Source: a virus
Reading direction: 5' to 3' (one strand)
Length of the DNA stretch: 64,000 nt
Virus record (IMG/VR): IMGVR_UViG_3300031834_000001
Span: 28,859-92,858 of that record
The translations under genes and the position numbers were made by a program. Below the pieces are notes generated by a model that was not told the DNA's origin, did not search any database, and saw nothing but the letters and a program-made list of their open reading frames with translations. The number at the start of each line of letters is the position of its first letter. Within the stretch, counting starts at the first letter, position 1. Shown here piece after piece: positions 39,967-48,852 of this stretch.

Positions 39967-39985
39967 TTCACCCTTGGAGGTCAAT

Positions 39986-40414
39986 ATGCCCAAGCAGAAA
40001 ACACCCGGCCTAGCTAGGCCGGTTCCGATCACGCTCGACAAGGAGCGCGTCATCGACTTCAACCTCGACGCCTGCCGCCGGTTGGGGGAAATCCTCGGCA
40101 TCAATACCCTAGACGGTTCCCTATACGCCAAGCAGTGGGACGCCACCACGTTTCAGACGGTCCTCTGGGCTGGCCTGGTGACCGATGACCCCACGTTAAC
40201 TCTCGTAGACGTCGGCCGCATTGTGCCAAGGCACCGCATGAATGACACCTTCGAGGCCGTCCTCCGCGCCTGGGGCATCGACCCCGCCGCCGTCCTGAAG
40301 GCCGCCGAGGAGATCGAGAAGGACGCCGGGATGCCGGAGGCCGCCGCGCAATCGGACCCTCCCTCCCCGACTGGGATGCCCTCTGGGCTATCGGCCGCCA
40401 CGACCTCGGGCTAG
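39986..40414 (+). CDS. Tail assembly chaperone, short product, 142 aa
   Basis: TTGGAGG precedes ATG 39986. 'PVPITLDKERVIDFNLDACRRLGEILGI' and 'FQTVLWAGLVTDDPTLTLVDVGRIVPR' are typical of gpG-like chaperones upstream of the tape measure. The second frame beginning near 40357 continues the protein in the -1 frame, so it is probably read by frameshifting. Confidence 0.8.
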   Translation: MPKQKTPGLARPVPITLDKERVIDFNLDACRRLGEILGINTLDGSLYAKQWDATTFQTVLWAGLVTDDPTLTLVDVGRIVPRHRMNDTFEAVLRAWGIDPAAVLKAAEEIEKDAGMPEAAAQSDPPSPTGMPSGLSAATTSG

Positions 40415-40701
40415 GCGAGAAGGAATTCTGGGCCCTCCATCCCCGCAAATTCGCCGCCCTCCTTGAGCGTCACCGATTGACCGAACGGCGCAAGGACTGG
40501 CGGGCCGGGATGATCGCCTCCGTCATCGCCAACGTCAACCGAAACGCCGAGGCATATCCCGACCCCTTCACCCCCGAGGATTTCATGCCGAGCCTAGTAG
40601 CCGCCGAATCTTCGGACAGCGACCCCCTGACGCCCGAGAACACCGTCCGCCTGTGCCGGGCCCTCAACGCTGCCTTCGGCGGGGAAGTCATCGACGCCTA
40701 A
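40357..40701 (+). CDS. Tail assembly chaperone, -1 frame extension, about 114 codons
   Basis: An open frame one base back of the short chaperone, reading LPDWDALWAIGRHDLGLGE then 'FWALHPRKFAALLERHRL', typical of gpT-like extensions. There is no good start before TTG 40477, so it is probably made only as a fusion. The overlap includes CCCTCCCTCCCC (40357-40368), but no classic XXXYYYZ slippery heptamer is clear. The product would join the tail assembly chaperones that wrap the tape measure. Confidence 0.65.
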   Translation, partial: PSLPDWDALWAIGRHDLGLGEKEFWALHPRKFAALLERHRLTERRKDWRAGMIASVIANVNRNAEAYPDPFTPEDFMPSLVAAESSDSDPLTPENTVRLCRALNAAFGGEVIDA

Positions 40702-40725
40702 TCCTACTCAGGAGACCTAGCCGCC

Positions 40726-42951
40726 ATGGCAAAGACCCGTGTCGCCGAGCTCGCCATAGCCGTAACCACCAACGCCGATCAGGCTAGCGCCTCCATGAAT
40801 GCCATGTTCAAATCGGCCGCCAACGAGGGCCGGAAGTTTGAGCGCACCATGGCGGCCGTCGTCCTGGTTGGGAAGCGGATGGAGTCGGTCGGCAAGGTAA
40901 TGTCGGTGGCCATAACCCTCCCGCTAGTCCTGGCCGCCACCTCCGCCACAAAGTTGGCCATGGCCGCCGTGGAGTCCGAGAACCTCTTCACCGTCTCGAT
41001 GGGCAGCATGGCCTCCTCGGCTCGGGCGTGGTCGCTCGACCTCTCGAAGTCTCTCGGCCTGAACTCCTACGAGGTCAGGAAGTTCGTCGGCACCTTCAAC
41101 GTCATGCTGGGCTCGATGGGGTTGGGGGAACAGACCGCCCTCGCCTGGTCCGAGCGCATGACCCAAATGGCCTACGACGCCAGTTCCTTCTACAACGTAC
41201 CCCTGCCGGAAATGTTCGCCAAACTACAGTCGGGCATCTCCGGCGAGGTCGAACCCCTGAAGCGGCTCGGCATCCTGATCGACGTGGCGACGGTGAAGGA
41301 GTACGCCTACCGCCAGGGGATAGCCGAGCGCGGCTCGGAAATGACGAATAGCCAGAAGGTCACCGCCCGACTGGGGCTCATCATGGAGCAAATGGGCAAG
41401 GCCCAGGGGGACCTCGCCAGGACCATGGATAGCCCGGCCAACAAGCTCCGGGCTCTGACGGCACGGTTCCAGGAAGCCGGAATTGAACTCGGGACTCACC
41501 TGCTACCCCTGGTCATCAAGGGTGCCGACTCCCTGATCGGGTTGGCCGACGCCTTCCTCCGGTTGCCGCCGGGGGCGCAGAAGGCCATGTTCTCCATCGC
41601 CGCGACAGCCGCCGTGATCGGCCCCCTGCTCTTCATCGGCGGCAAACTGGCCCAGTCGGTCGTCGCCCTCAACACGGTCAAGGTTATCTTCGCCAGCCTG
41701 CTCCGCGGCCGGGTCATTCCGTCCGTGGTGGCCGAGACGGTGACCCTTGCCGCCCAGGTACCCGCTACCAACGCCGTCACCGCCGCGACGGAGAGACTCG
41801 CCCTGGCCAAGGTCGGGGCCGGAGTCGCCTCCAAGGCCGCCGCGCCCGCCGCAGGTTTGTTCGCGAAGGCGCTAGGTGGAATCGGACTCGGGGCCGTCGC
41901 CGCCCTGGCCGGGGTCGGCTACCTCTTCTATGCCGCCTCCAAGCTCCCGCCTCTCTACGGCCGCATGACCACCGAGACGATGAAGTATGCCGACAGCCTC
42001 AAGCCCACGACGAAGCGCATGAGGGAACTCGCCGACGGAGCCGAGCAAGCGGCCGAGAACCTCCGTGGCGTGGCCGACGTTGAGGCCCGGCTCATGGCGC
42101 AGGAGGCCGCCTGGCACGACGCGCAGACCACGGCAACCTGGAAGAGAGGTCTCCACGCCGGGATATCCGGGCAGGCCACGCAGTGGGAGGCCGACCGCCA
42201 GGCCGCGCTAGCCCTGGGCGGAGGCGACGGCGGTCTCTCCAAGCTCTCCTCGGCCCTCTCGGTCATCTCCGACGAACTAGCCATCGGCGCCGCCGAGTGG
42301 AAACTGTGGACGGCCGAGTTTCGCGGGGAGGAGTCGTCCCTCCAGTTTCAGGTTGCCTGGGCCGACCAACTCGCCACGAAGATGTCGGACCTCCGGAACG
42401 CCATAGCCTCCGTGTCCGCCATGAAGGGCAAGGACTCCGACGAGACCAGGGAATTGACCAAGTACCTGCTGGACCTGCGGACCCAACTCGCCGAGACCAC
42501 GAAGGAGTACCTGGCGGCGAAGGCGGCCATGGCTGGCCCGTCGGCGACGCAGAAGGAATGGTTCAACGTGTCCGCCGACATGGCCGGGCCCGCCGGGATG
42601 AACTTCGACGCCGCCATTCAGCAGTACATCGACATGTGGGCGAAGTCCGGCGTCACCAAGTCCGCCGAGGAAGCCAGGGCGGCCATCTTCGGCACATTCG
42701 GCCCCATCCCCGGCCTGGCTGGCGGCGGCACGGTTACCTCCTCCGGCCTGGTCCGCATAAACGAACGGGAGCCCGAGATCGTCTCCCTCCCCCGTGGGGC
42801 CACGGTTACCCCTCTCTCCCAGTCTTCCCGCTCCTACGGCCCCGTCAACGTCGTCGTCAACATTAACGGCCGCCCCGACGCCACCATTAACGAACGCGAC
42901 ATCGAACGCGCCTTTACCCGGTCCCTGGAGAGGTTGGCCGCCCTTGCCTAA
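40726..42951 (+). CDS. Tape measure protein, 741 aa
   Basis: Long helical protein with a central hydrophobic region: 'MSVAITLPLVLAATSATKLAMAA', then 'AMFSIAATAAVIGPLLFIGGKLAQSVV' and 'LGAVAALAGVGYLFYAASKLP'. It includes the phage tail-length domain 'YDASSFYNVPLPEMFAKLQSGISGEVEPLKRLGI'. The C terminus 'GPVNVVVNINGRPDATI...ERLAALA' is typical. At 741 aa the tail should be about 100 nm, a siphovirus estimate from the known ~1.5 A per residue. Confidence 0.92.
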   Translation: MAKTRVAELAIAVTTNADQASASMNAMFKSAANEGRKFERTMAAVVLVGKRMESVGKVMSVAITLPLVLAATSATKLAMAAVESENLFTVSMGSMASSARAWSLDLSKSLGLNSYEVRKFVGTFNVMLGSMGLGEQTALAWSERMTQMAYDASSFYNVPLPEMFAKLQSGISGEVEPLKRLGILIDVATVKEYAYRQGIAERGSEMTNSQKVTARLGLIMEQMGKAQGDLARTMDSPANKLRALTARFQEAGIELGTHLLPLVIKGADSLIGLADAFLRLPPGAQKAMFSIAATAAVIGPLLFIGGKLAQSVVALNTVKVIFASLLRGRVIPSVVAETVTLAAQVPATNAVTAATERLALAKVGAGVASKAAAPAAGLFAKALGGIGLGAVAALAGVGYLFYAASKLPPLYGRMTTETMKYADSLKPTTKRMRELADGAEQAAENLRGVADVEARLMAQEAAWHDAQTTATWKRGLHAGISGQATQWEADRQAALALGGGDGGLSKLSSALSVISDELAIGAAEWKLWTAEFRGEESSLQFQVAWADQLATKMSDLRNAIASVSAMKGKDSDETRELTKYLLDLRTQLAETTKEYLAAKAAMAGPSATQKEWFNVSADMAGPAGMNFDAAIQQYIDMWAKSGVTKSAEEARAAIFGTFGPIPGLAGGGTVTSSGLVRINEREPEIVSLPRGATVTPLSQSSRSYGPVNVVVNINGRPDATINERDIERAFTRSLERLAALA

Positions 42952-45073
42952 CCTGACGCCCAACCGCACCGAGCGCACCCACCTGCGCCACGCGAACTCC
43001 AAACACTTCCTCCTCGACAACGGCCAGTCCCAGGTGGAAATCTATCTCCAGCCCATCCATTACCTCGACGACGCCGGAGTCTGGCAGGACATCGAGTCCA
43101 CCTTGAAAGCCTCGGGCGACCACGTCCGTTGCGTCAACCGTCGCGCCCCTGTTCGCCTGTCCCGCTACGCCGACGGCTCGGTCACCATTGACGACCGGCA
43201 TGGCCGCTCTATCTCGTACCGCCCGGTGGGCCCGGCCCACGTCAAGGGGTCCCACGCCAAGCACGTCCTGACCCATGTGGACGCCTGGCCCGACACGGAC
43301 CTCCAGTGGATTACGTCCACCTCCGGCCTTGTCAAACTCCTAACCCTCAAGTCCGCCGAGTCCCCCGACTCCTACCTGTTCACCGTGGCGACCGAGGGCC
43401 TGACGCTGACCCAGGACGCCGACGGGATCATTCGCGCGCGGTCCGGCGAGGAAGTCGTCTTCATCCTCACGCGCCCCTGGTGCCATGACGCCGCCGGGGT
43501 GGATGGGCCGGTTAGCTACTCCCTGGAGGACGGGGCTATCCGGGTAAGCGTGGACCCGGCCTGGCTGGGCGAGGAAAGCAGGGCCTGGCCGGTGGAAGTG
43601 GACCCGACGGAGATTCAACCCGACGCGGCGGCGGGCAAGGACGCTTACGTCTCCAGCGCCGCGGCGGACACCAACTATGGAACCGCGACGACCATGAACG
43701 CTGGTAATACCGGCGGCACCCAAAAACGCCGCAGCCTAGTCGAGTTCGTCGTAACGACTTACGCCGGGAAAACCCTTTTGAGCGCCAACCTCGGCCTCTA
43801 CTGTAGCGCGGAGTCTAGCGTCACGGACTACGTTGTCGGGGCGCACGAGATCACGGCGGCGTGGGACGAGTTGACGGTCACCTGGAACAATCAACCCGCC
43901 AATGACGCCGTCGCCGAGGCGACCGTCAGCATTACGGGGACGGCGGCCTGGTTTACCTGGGACCTGACCACTCTAGTCCAAGCCTGGCTTGATGGAGCGA
44001 GCACCAACAACGGCGTCAAGTTGGTGAACGCCTCGGAAGCCACGGAAAACAGCGCGAAAACCTTTTACTCGTCCGACTACAGCGTCACGGACCTCACCAA
44101 ATGTCCCAAGCTGGTCCTCATCTTCCTGCCCCTGGTCAATCCGACATCACCGTTGGGCACCGTGGGCGCTCCGGGCACCGTGACCGACGATGTCTCGCCA
44201 CAACTTGCCTGGACTTATACGGCTGGCGATGGCCCGGCCCAGAGCCAGTATCAGGTCCAACTCTACACGTCCGCCGGGGACCTCGTGGTGGACTCCGGGG
44301 CGGTAGCATCGGCTAACGCTTACTATAACTGCGCGGCCAACCTGCTCGATTACGACATCACCTACAAGTGGCGCGCGAACGTGTACGACGGCACCTACTG
44401 GTCCGGCTATTCCTCCTGGAACTACTTCACCACCGACCTCTCCGCGCCGATCACCGTGGTCGCCACCGCAGACGCGGCCGCCGCCGAGATTGACATCGCC
44501 TGGGCCGCCCATGCTGGCGAGGACCTCTACGGGTACATCGTCTACCGGAAGTTGCATGACGCGGCGGACTCGACGTACATCCGGGTTAACTATACGTCGG
44601 TTACGACCAACGCCTTCGCGGACGATACCGCCCAAACGGGGCTCGCTTACGCCTACGCCGTGTCCGCCGTGGCCAACGACGGCTTCGAGTCGGACAAATC
44701 CACCCATGGGGACGGGACGGTGACGTTCACCGGGTACTGGCTGGGGGAGGCGGCGGTCAAGGTTAGGCCGACGCCAAGGTGGGTACGCCCGAGACTCGCG
44801 AGCGCCAGGGTGGCCCTAAATAGCGCGGCGGTAAACCAGGACTACGGGTACGGGCCGAGACAGTTAGTCGTCGAGTTCCGCTACGACACCATCGCCGGGC
44901 GGGAGGCCCTGTTCGACGCCTGGCCGACGGGTGAGGCGAAGAGCTACCGGGACGAAAAGGGCTACGTCATCCGAGGGACCCTCATCGGCGACGTTTCGGA
45001 GGACATCCTCGAAATCCCCGGCGCGACGACGATGGGTTGGCTGACGTTCACGATCGCGGAGGTGACGGCGTAG
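42944..45073 (+). CDS. Large tail protein with DNRLRE-like and Fn3-like domains, 709 aa
   Basis: TTG 42944 overlaps the tape measure stop, with GGAGAGG upstream. Residues ~230-390 hold a DNRLRE-like module ('DAYVSSAAADTNYGTATTMNAG' ... 'AWDELTVTWNNQP' ... 'WFTWDLTTLVQAWLDG'). Fn3-like repeats follow (LAWTYTAGD, 'DIAWAAHAGEDLYGYIVYRKL'). The C-terminal ~90 residues resemble a distal-tail domain. DNRLRE modules occur in secreted and surface proteins that bind polysaccharides. Adhesion at the tail tip is the likely job. Confidence 0.72.
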   Translation: MPNLTPNRTERTHLRHANSKHFLLDNGQSQVEIYLQPIHYLDDAGVWQDIESTLKASGDHVRCVNRRAPVRLSRYADGSVTIDDRHGRSISYRPVGPAHVKGSHAKHVLTHVDAWPDTDLQWITSTSGLVKLLTLKSAESPDSYLFTVATEGLTLTQDADGIIRARSGEEVVFILTRPWCHDAAGVDGPVSYSLEDGAIRVSVDPAWLGEESRAWPVEVDPTEIQPDAAAGKDAYVSSAAADTNYGTATTMNAGNTGGTQKRRSLVEFVVTTYAGKTLLSANLGLYCSAESSVTDYVVGAHEITAAWDELTVTWNNQPANDAVAEATVSITGTAAWFTWDLTTLVQAWLDGASTNNGVKLVNASEATENSAKTFYSSDYSVTDLTKCPKLVLIFLPLVNPTSPLGTVGAPGTVTDDVSPQLAWTYTAGDGPAQSQYQVQLYTSAGDLVVDSGAVASANAYYNCAANLLDYDITYKWRANVYDGTYWSGYSSWNYFTTDLSAPITVVATADAAAAEIDIAWAAHAGEDLYGYIVYRKLHDAADSTYIRVNYTSVTTNAFADDTAQTGLAYAYAVSAVANDGFESDKSTHGDGTVTFTGYWLGEAAVKVRPTPRWVRPRLASARVALNSAAVNQDYGYGPRQLVVEFRYDTIAGREALFDAWPTGEAKSYRDEKGYVIRGTLIGDVSEDILEIPGATTMGWLTFTIAEVTA

Positions 45074-47116
45074 TTGGCCAGAACAGCGAAGCTCTATACC
45101 TATCCTGGCGTCTACATCGAGGACCTGCGCCCCCTGGACATGAGCGTCACCGTTGACCGCAACTCACCTTATCGGCGCACGGCTAACTTCACCCTGGCCA
45201 TCGAGGACCTGCCCAAGGTGAACGTTCTGGGGCAACAGGCAAAACTCCTGGACGGCGCGGCTCCGCTTTTCGGCGGCTTCATTGACACCGCGAGATCCAA
45301 TCCCACCCCGAGCGGGGGTTCCGTGTCAGTTTCCTGTAGCGACCGGACGAAGATTTTCAAACTGGCCCGCTTCCCCGCCGACACCGCCTACGAGGACCTG
45401 GACGCCAGGGAGACCCCCACCCTCATCTCCAACGCGGCGGGGTCGAGCGAACTCGCGCCGGGTGGGGAGATTCAGAGTAGCGGCTCGATTTACAAACGGG
45501 TCGTCCAGGTTTACGTTCCTGACTCGCCCTACGGGTGGGTTACCGTGAGAGAATCCGAGATTCACGAGACCGGGAGCATCCTCACGGGCAACTACACCCT
45601 TTCTGTCACCCAGCCGGTGACCATCTGGTCCAGCGGTGGGAGCGTCATAAATGGCTACTACTCCGAGATCACCGTGACCCTCTACGTTGACCTTGGCGTC
45701 TCGACCGACGTGGACATCGTAGTCGCCACAACGAACGGCACGGCCACCAGTTACACCTCGACCAACGGGACCACATGGGCCGCCTACGCCGCCACGACCA
45801 CCTGGCGGTACCTGAAGTTAGAGCTCCACCGGCACGCCACGTCCCTCACCGGCGGCGTGGTTATGACGGCGACCGGAACCTACGCCGCCAGCCGGGTTCT
45901 CACCGATGGCACGGACTTCTGGATGCCCGCGACGACGGACATCGCCGACAGGTATATCACGTTCACCCTGCTCTCCACGGTGACCGTCACGTCGGAGGCG
46001 GTCGGGACGGGTGACGGGGCCACGACCATCTTTGTGCTCGACTGGTTCCCGATCACCGACCACTCCGAGGTTATCTATGTGGATGCGGTGGCCAAAACTC
46101 GCGGGGTGGACTACTCCGAGGTGTCGGCTACGGGGACGATTACCTTCCTGGCCGGGAAAATCCCCACGCAGGGCCAACTCATCACCGCCAACTACACCTT
46201 CCCCACGTTGGGCCGCAACGTCCTGTACCTCAGGTGGGGCACATCGGACGCCGACAGGACGACACGGCTTGTCTACGACATTCAGACTTCGGCGGACAAT
46301 GTGACCTATACCACGGTTATCAGCGACGCCCACGCGACGCCTAACTACCTCGCCGAGCACCTGTTGACCCTGTCCACCAACCTCTACCTGCGGGTCAAGG
46401 TGAAGAAGTGCAACGGGGCGGTGGCGTTGAGGTACGCGAAAGTTCAGTACATCGACTCTTCCAACGACATCGGGACGATCATCCAGACCATCGCGGGCAC
46501 GGAGGGCGAGACCTCCTTCGACTTTGCGACGACCAGGCAGTACCGGAGTTCGATCACCGCCGCCCAGGGCGACGAAAAATGGGGGACGATGGAGTCCCTG
46601 GCCCAGTCGATAGGGTGCGAGTTGTTCTACTCGGCAACGGAGGTTTTGACGTTCCGGTTGGCCGAGGACTTGGACATAACCGACACGTCCATTCCGACCT
46701 ATGAGACCCTGCTCAGCATGGATGCGGAGTACTCGGACGCGGGAATCTACAACCGGATCATTGCCGTCTATGAGGACGCCGGGGCGACCTACCGCTTCGT
46801 CGCGCTCAACGACGCCGCTTCCTCGCCGACCGGGACGCCCAACATAGGCACGCGGACCTCCCCGGTGTTCAAGTCGGCCACCGCGAACAGTCAACAGAAG
46901 GTGGAAGCCTGGGCGCGGTACCTACTGACCCTCTACTCCCGGCGCACCATCAAGGCCGAGATTAGTAAGTCTGCCGTCAACTCCCTGGAGCCGGGGGACG
47001 TCGTCCACCTGCATGAAAGTAAGTCGGGCGTCAATGGGAACTTCATCATGGAGTCATACACATTGACCGACAACGGCCGAGAATATGACATTAGAGCAAG
47101 CGTCTCGGAGGTGTAG
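45074..47116 (+). CDS. Tail hub/baseplate-like protein, 680 aa
   Basis: TTG 45074 follows directly. N-terminal ~100 residues ('YIEDLRPLDMSVTVDRNSPYRRTANFTLAIEDLP' ... 'GGFIDTARS') resemble the hub (gp27-like) fold. A middle region has beta-rich segments, including 'FVLDWFPITDHSEVIYVDAVAKTRGVDYSEVSATGTITF', a common phage insert. The C-terminal 150 residues return to the hub core ('KWGTMESLAQSIGCELFY' ... 'INSLEPGDVVHLHE'-type). Attachment role inferred. Confidence 0.7.
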   Translation: MARTAKLYTYPGVYIEDLRPLDMSVTVDRNSPYRRTANFTLAIEDLPKVNVLGQQAKLLDGAAPLFGGFIDTARSNPTPSGGSVSVSCSDRTKIFKLARFPADTAYEDLDARETPTLISNAAGSSELAPGGEIQSSGSIYKRVVQVYVPDSPYGWVTVRESEIHETGSILTGNYTLSVTQPVTIWSSGGSVINGYYSEITVTLYVDLGVSTDVDIVVATTNGTATSYTSTNGTTWAAYAATTTWRYLKLELHRHATSLTGGVVMTATGTYAASRVLTDGTDFWMPATTDIADRYITFTLLSTVTVTSEAVGTGDGATTIFVLDWFPITDHSEVIYVDAVAKTRGVDYSEVSATGTITFLAGKIPTQGQLITANYTFPTLGRNVLYLRWGTSDADRTTRLVYDIQTSADNVTYTTVISDAHATPNYLAEHLLTLSTNLYLRVKVKKCNGAVALRYAKVQYIDSSNDIGTIIQTIAGTEGETSFDFATTRQYRSSITAAQGDEKWGTMESLAQSIGCELFYSATEVLTFRLAEDLDITDTSIPTYETLLSMDAEYSDAGIYNRIIAVYEDAGATYRFVALNDAASSPTGTPNIGTRTSPVFKSATANSQQKVEAWARYLLTLYSRRTIKAEISKSAVNSLEPGDVVHLHESKSGVNGNFIMESYTLTDNGREYDIRASVSEV

Positions 47117-47121
47117 CGGAA

Positions 47122-47424
47122 TTGCCAAACTCAGCTATGGCTACATTGCATCAGAAGTTGCATGAGGGTGGCGGGCGACCAGTCGGGTCGCCACATACGC
47201 CTGGGGATGTGCAGGAAGTTGTGGTCATCGACTCGGTTTGGTACGGGTCGGACGGCCGCTACGTGCGAGTGCGCCGCCAGGGCCAGACCGGCGCGACGGG
47301 AGTCCTGCGCTGGTGCGGCGCGAAAGCCACGGCCCCCGTTCCGGAGGACAAAGCAATCCTGGTCAAGCCCTTGGGCAGTATGAATTTGGGTTGGGTCCTT
47401 CCGAACACGACGGCGGCGTCCTAG
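47122..47424 (+). CDS. Small tail-end hypothetical protein, 100 aa
   Basis: TTG 47122; the region 'HTPGDVQEVVVIDSVWYGSDGRYVRVRRQGQTGATGVLRWCG' is strand-rich and compact, like small virion proteins that cap a tail module. It is the last gene before the convergent terminator. Function unknown. Confidence 0.55.
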   Translation: MPNSAMATLHQKLHEGGGRPVGSPHTPGDVQEVVVIDSVWYGSDGRYVRVRRQGQTGATGVLRWCGAKATAPVPEDKAILVKPLGSMNLGWVLPNTTAAS

Positions 47425-47431
47425 AGCAGAA

Positions 47432-47454
47432 GGCCCCGCCGCTTGGGCGGGGCC
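47432..47454. terminator. Bidirectional terminator hairpin between convergent genes
   Basis: GGCCCCGCC (47432-47440) pairs with GGCGGGGCC (47446-47454) around a 5-base loop. It separates the rightward tail operon from the leftward stalk-domain gene. The stem is strong; U-runs are lacking on both strands. Confidence 0.55.
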
Positions 47455-47480
47455 AGGTGAGGGCATCGAGAATCCAGGTG

Positions 47481-48296
47481 CTACGGCGTTCCTCCCGCCG
47501 CTATGTATGCGGCCTGGGCGGCGTCTAGAGCCTGCTGGTACGCAAGGTTTGCCACTCGCACGCTTTCTCGATAGACACCCCAAACGAGATCGCACGCTTC
47601 GCGGTCATCGGCGTAAATCGGTTCCTGGGGGTAGGGGAAGCCCAGGGCGGCGAGAGCCGCGTTCCGCGTCTGCGTGGCTTCGGCATACGCCGCATCGCGA
47701 ACCTCCATGGCCGCCGCGGTGGCTTCCTCCAACTGAATCCTCGGATCCACTTCCAAGGCTTCCATCGCGAACATCCCTCCCGCCTCCAGGTAGGCCGCTC
47801 TGGCTGCGGCGTAGGCGTCTTCCCGGATCGCGTCGGCCGCCAGGCACGCCTGCACCCAGTTGGCGTGATCCACGCCGGGGCCGCTAGAGTAGTTGGCTGC
47901 CACGAACACGGCGTAAGCCGCCTGGGCCGCCACGTCATAAGCGGCGTCCGCTGCGACGATGGCCGCCTCATAGATTTCTTCCGCCGTGGCTTCCTCGCCC
48001 AGGATGGTGACTGTTCCCGTCCCAGCCGTCCCGGAGGGCTGAGTCTCCACGGCCGCCGTCTTCGTCTTGGGATCCCAGTTTACCCGGCCGCCCAAGCTCT
48101 CCTCAACAGACCGGAGCGGCACGAACACCCTGTCGCCGATGAGAACCGCCGGGGCATCGCTGGCCAGCCTCTGGCCATTGATGGTGACCGAGACCACCTG
48201 GAACCCCTTGTAGGTCGAGGACCCCGCCAGGCCGAGGCTTCCCAGGCCGACGGCGCACAACATGACGACCAGGGCTAGAGTTATCGCCCTCTTCAT
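47481..48296 (-). CDS. Secreted copper-amine-oxidase N-terminal (stalk) domain protein, 271 aa
   Basis: The product starts MKRAITLALVVMLCAVGLGSLG, a signal peptide. The CuAO stalk domain follows: 'VTINGQRLASDAPAVLIGDRVFVPLRSVEESLGGRVNWDPKTKTAAVE'. The remaining ~170 residues are an alanine-rich helical region of AYxAAxxA-type repeats. Stalk domains are abundant on Bacillota surfaces and rare in phages, so this is probably host-derived cargo. It runs leftward with its own promoter (48330-48338) and AAAGGAGG site, independent of the late operon. Confidence 0.8.
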   Translation of the reverse strand: MKRAITLALVVMLCAVGLGSLGLAGSSTYKGFQVVSVTINGQRLASDAPAVLIGDRVFVPLRSVEESLGGRVNWDPKTKTAAVETQPSGTAGTGTVTILGEEATAEEIYEAAIVAADAAYDVAAQAAYAVFVAANYSSGPGVDHANWVQACLAADAIREDAYAAARAAYLEAGGMFAMEALEVDPRIQLEEATAAAMEVRDAAYAEATQTRNAALAALGFPYPQEPIYADDREACDLVWGVYRESVRVANLAYQQALDAAQAAYIAAGGTP

Positions 48297-48329
48297 AGCT
48301 CTGCCTCCTTTACCATTCTCTGTGGCTCC

Positions 48330-48338
48330 ATTATACCA
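48330..48338 (-). promoter_or_regulatory. Extended -10 promoter for the stalk-domain gene
   Basis: On the minus strand the sequence reads TGG-TATAAT, a perfect -10 with an extended TGN. No clear -35 is present. It lies about 35 bases before the start codon, so the gene can be expressed without other phage promoters. Confidence 0.6.
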
Positions 48339-48414
48339 CGGACCCAGGGTTAGCCCATGCCCTATCTGCTCCAACGTATTCGCCATTCGCCCACTCACCC
48401 CAGGAGGTCCTCCC

Positions 48415-48852
48415 ATGCTCTGGACACTGCTCCCCCTGCTCGCGCAAGCCGCCGAAACAATCCCGCCGGACGGTTGGACCGATGCCAACAAGGTCATCGG
48501 CAGCATCCTGGCCCTTGGCATCGTCCAGATAGCCCTGGCCGCCGTGAAGTGGAAGGGCGGCAACGGTCATTGCAAGGCCGACTCGCTCCAACCCCTCCTC
48601 CAGGCCATCGCCGCCAGGGATGCTGCCGTCCCCTGCGACGCCGAGAACCTCCGGCCGCTCCTGCAAGCCATCGCATCGAAGGAGACCACGGCCACCATGC
48701 TGGCCCCGCTCATGGAAGCCCTCCGGCAATCCATCGACCGCCTGACCGACGGGGTGAACGAGTTTAGGCGTGACAGTGGGCAGGCCCATGAGAGACAGGA
48801 GGGCGCGTTGGAGCAGATTCGCAGGCAGACAGACAGGAGGCGGGCGGGGTGA
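48415..48852 (+). CDS. Single-pass membrane lysis-region protein, 145 aa
   Basis: AGGAGG precedes ATG 48415. A hydrophobic N terminus (MLWTLLPLLAQAAE), then a membrane helix 'VIGSILALGIVQIALAAV', then a long charged helical tail (LEQIRRQTDRRRAG) that could form a coiled coil. It is directly upstream of an endolysin and overlaps it by 4 bases. Holin-like or i-spanin-like; the membrane count is too low to decide. Confidence 0.6.
   Translation: MLWTLLPLLAQAAETIPPDGWTDANKVIGSILALGIVQIALAAVKWKGGNGHCKADSLQPLLQAIAARDAAVPCDAENLRPLLQAIASKETTATMLAPLMEALRQSIDRLTDGVNEFRRDSGQAHERQEGALEQIRRQTDRRRAG

Noticed and set aside
40346-40370. Standard slippery heptamer in the tail chaperone overlap
   Set aside because: No XXXYYYZ sequence in the correct frame was found; the C-rich run is only a candidate.
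45818-46894. 358-codon leftward frame within the tail hub gene
   Set aside because: Low-complexity arginine/glycine-rich translation opposite a gene with good domains; no start signals.
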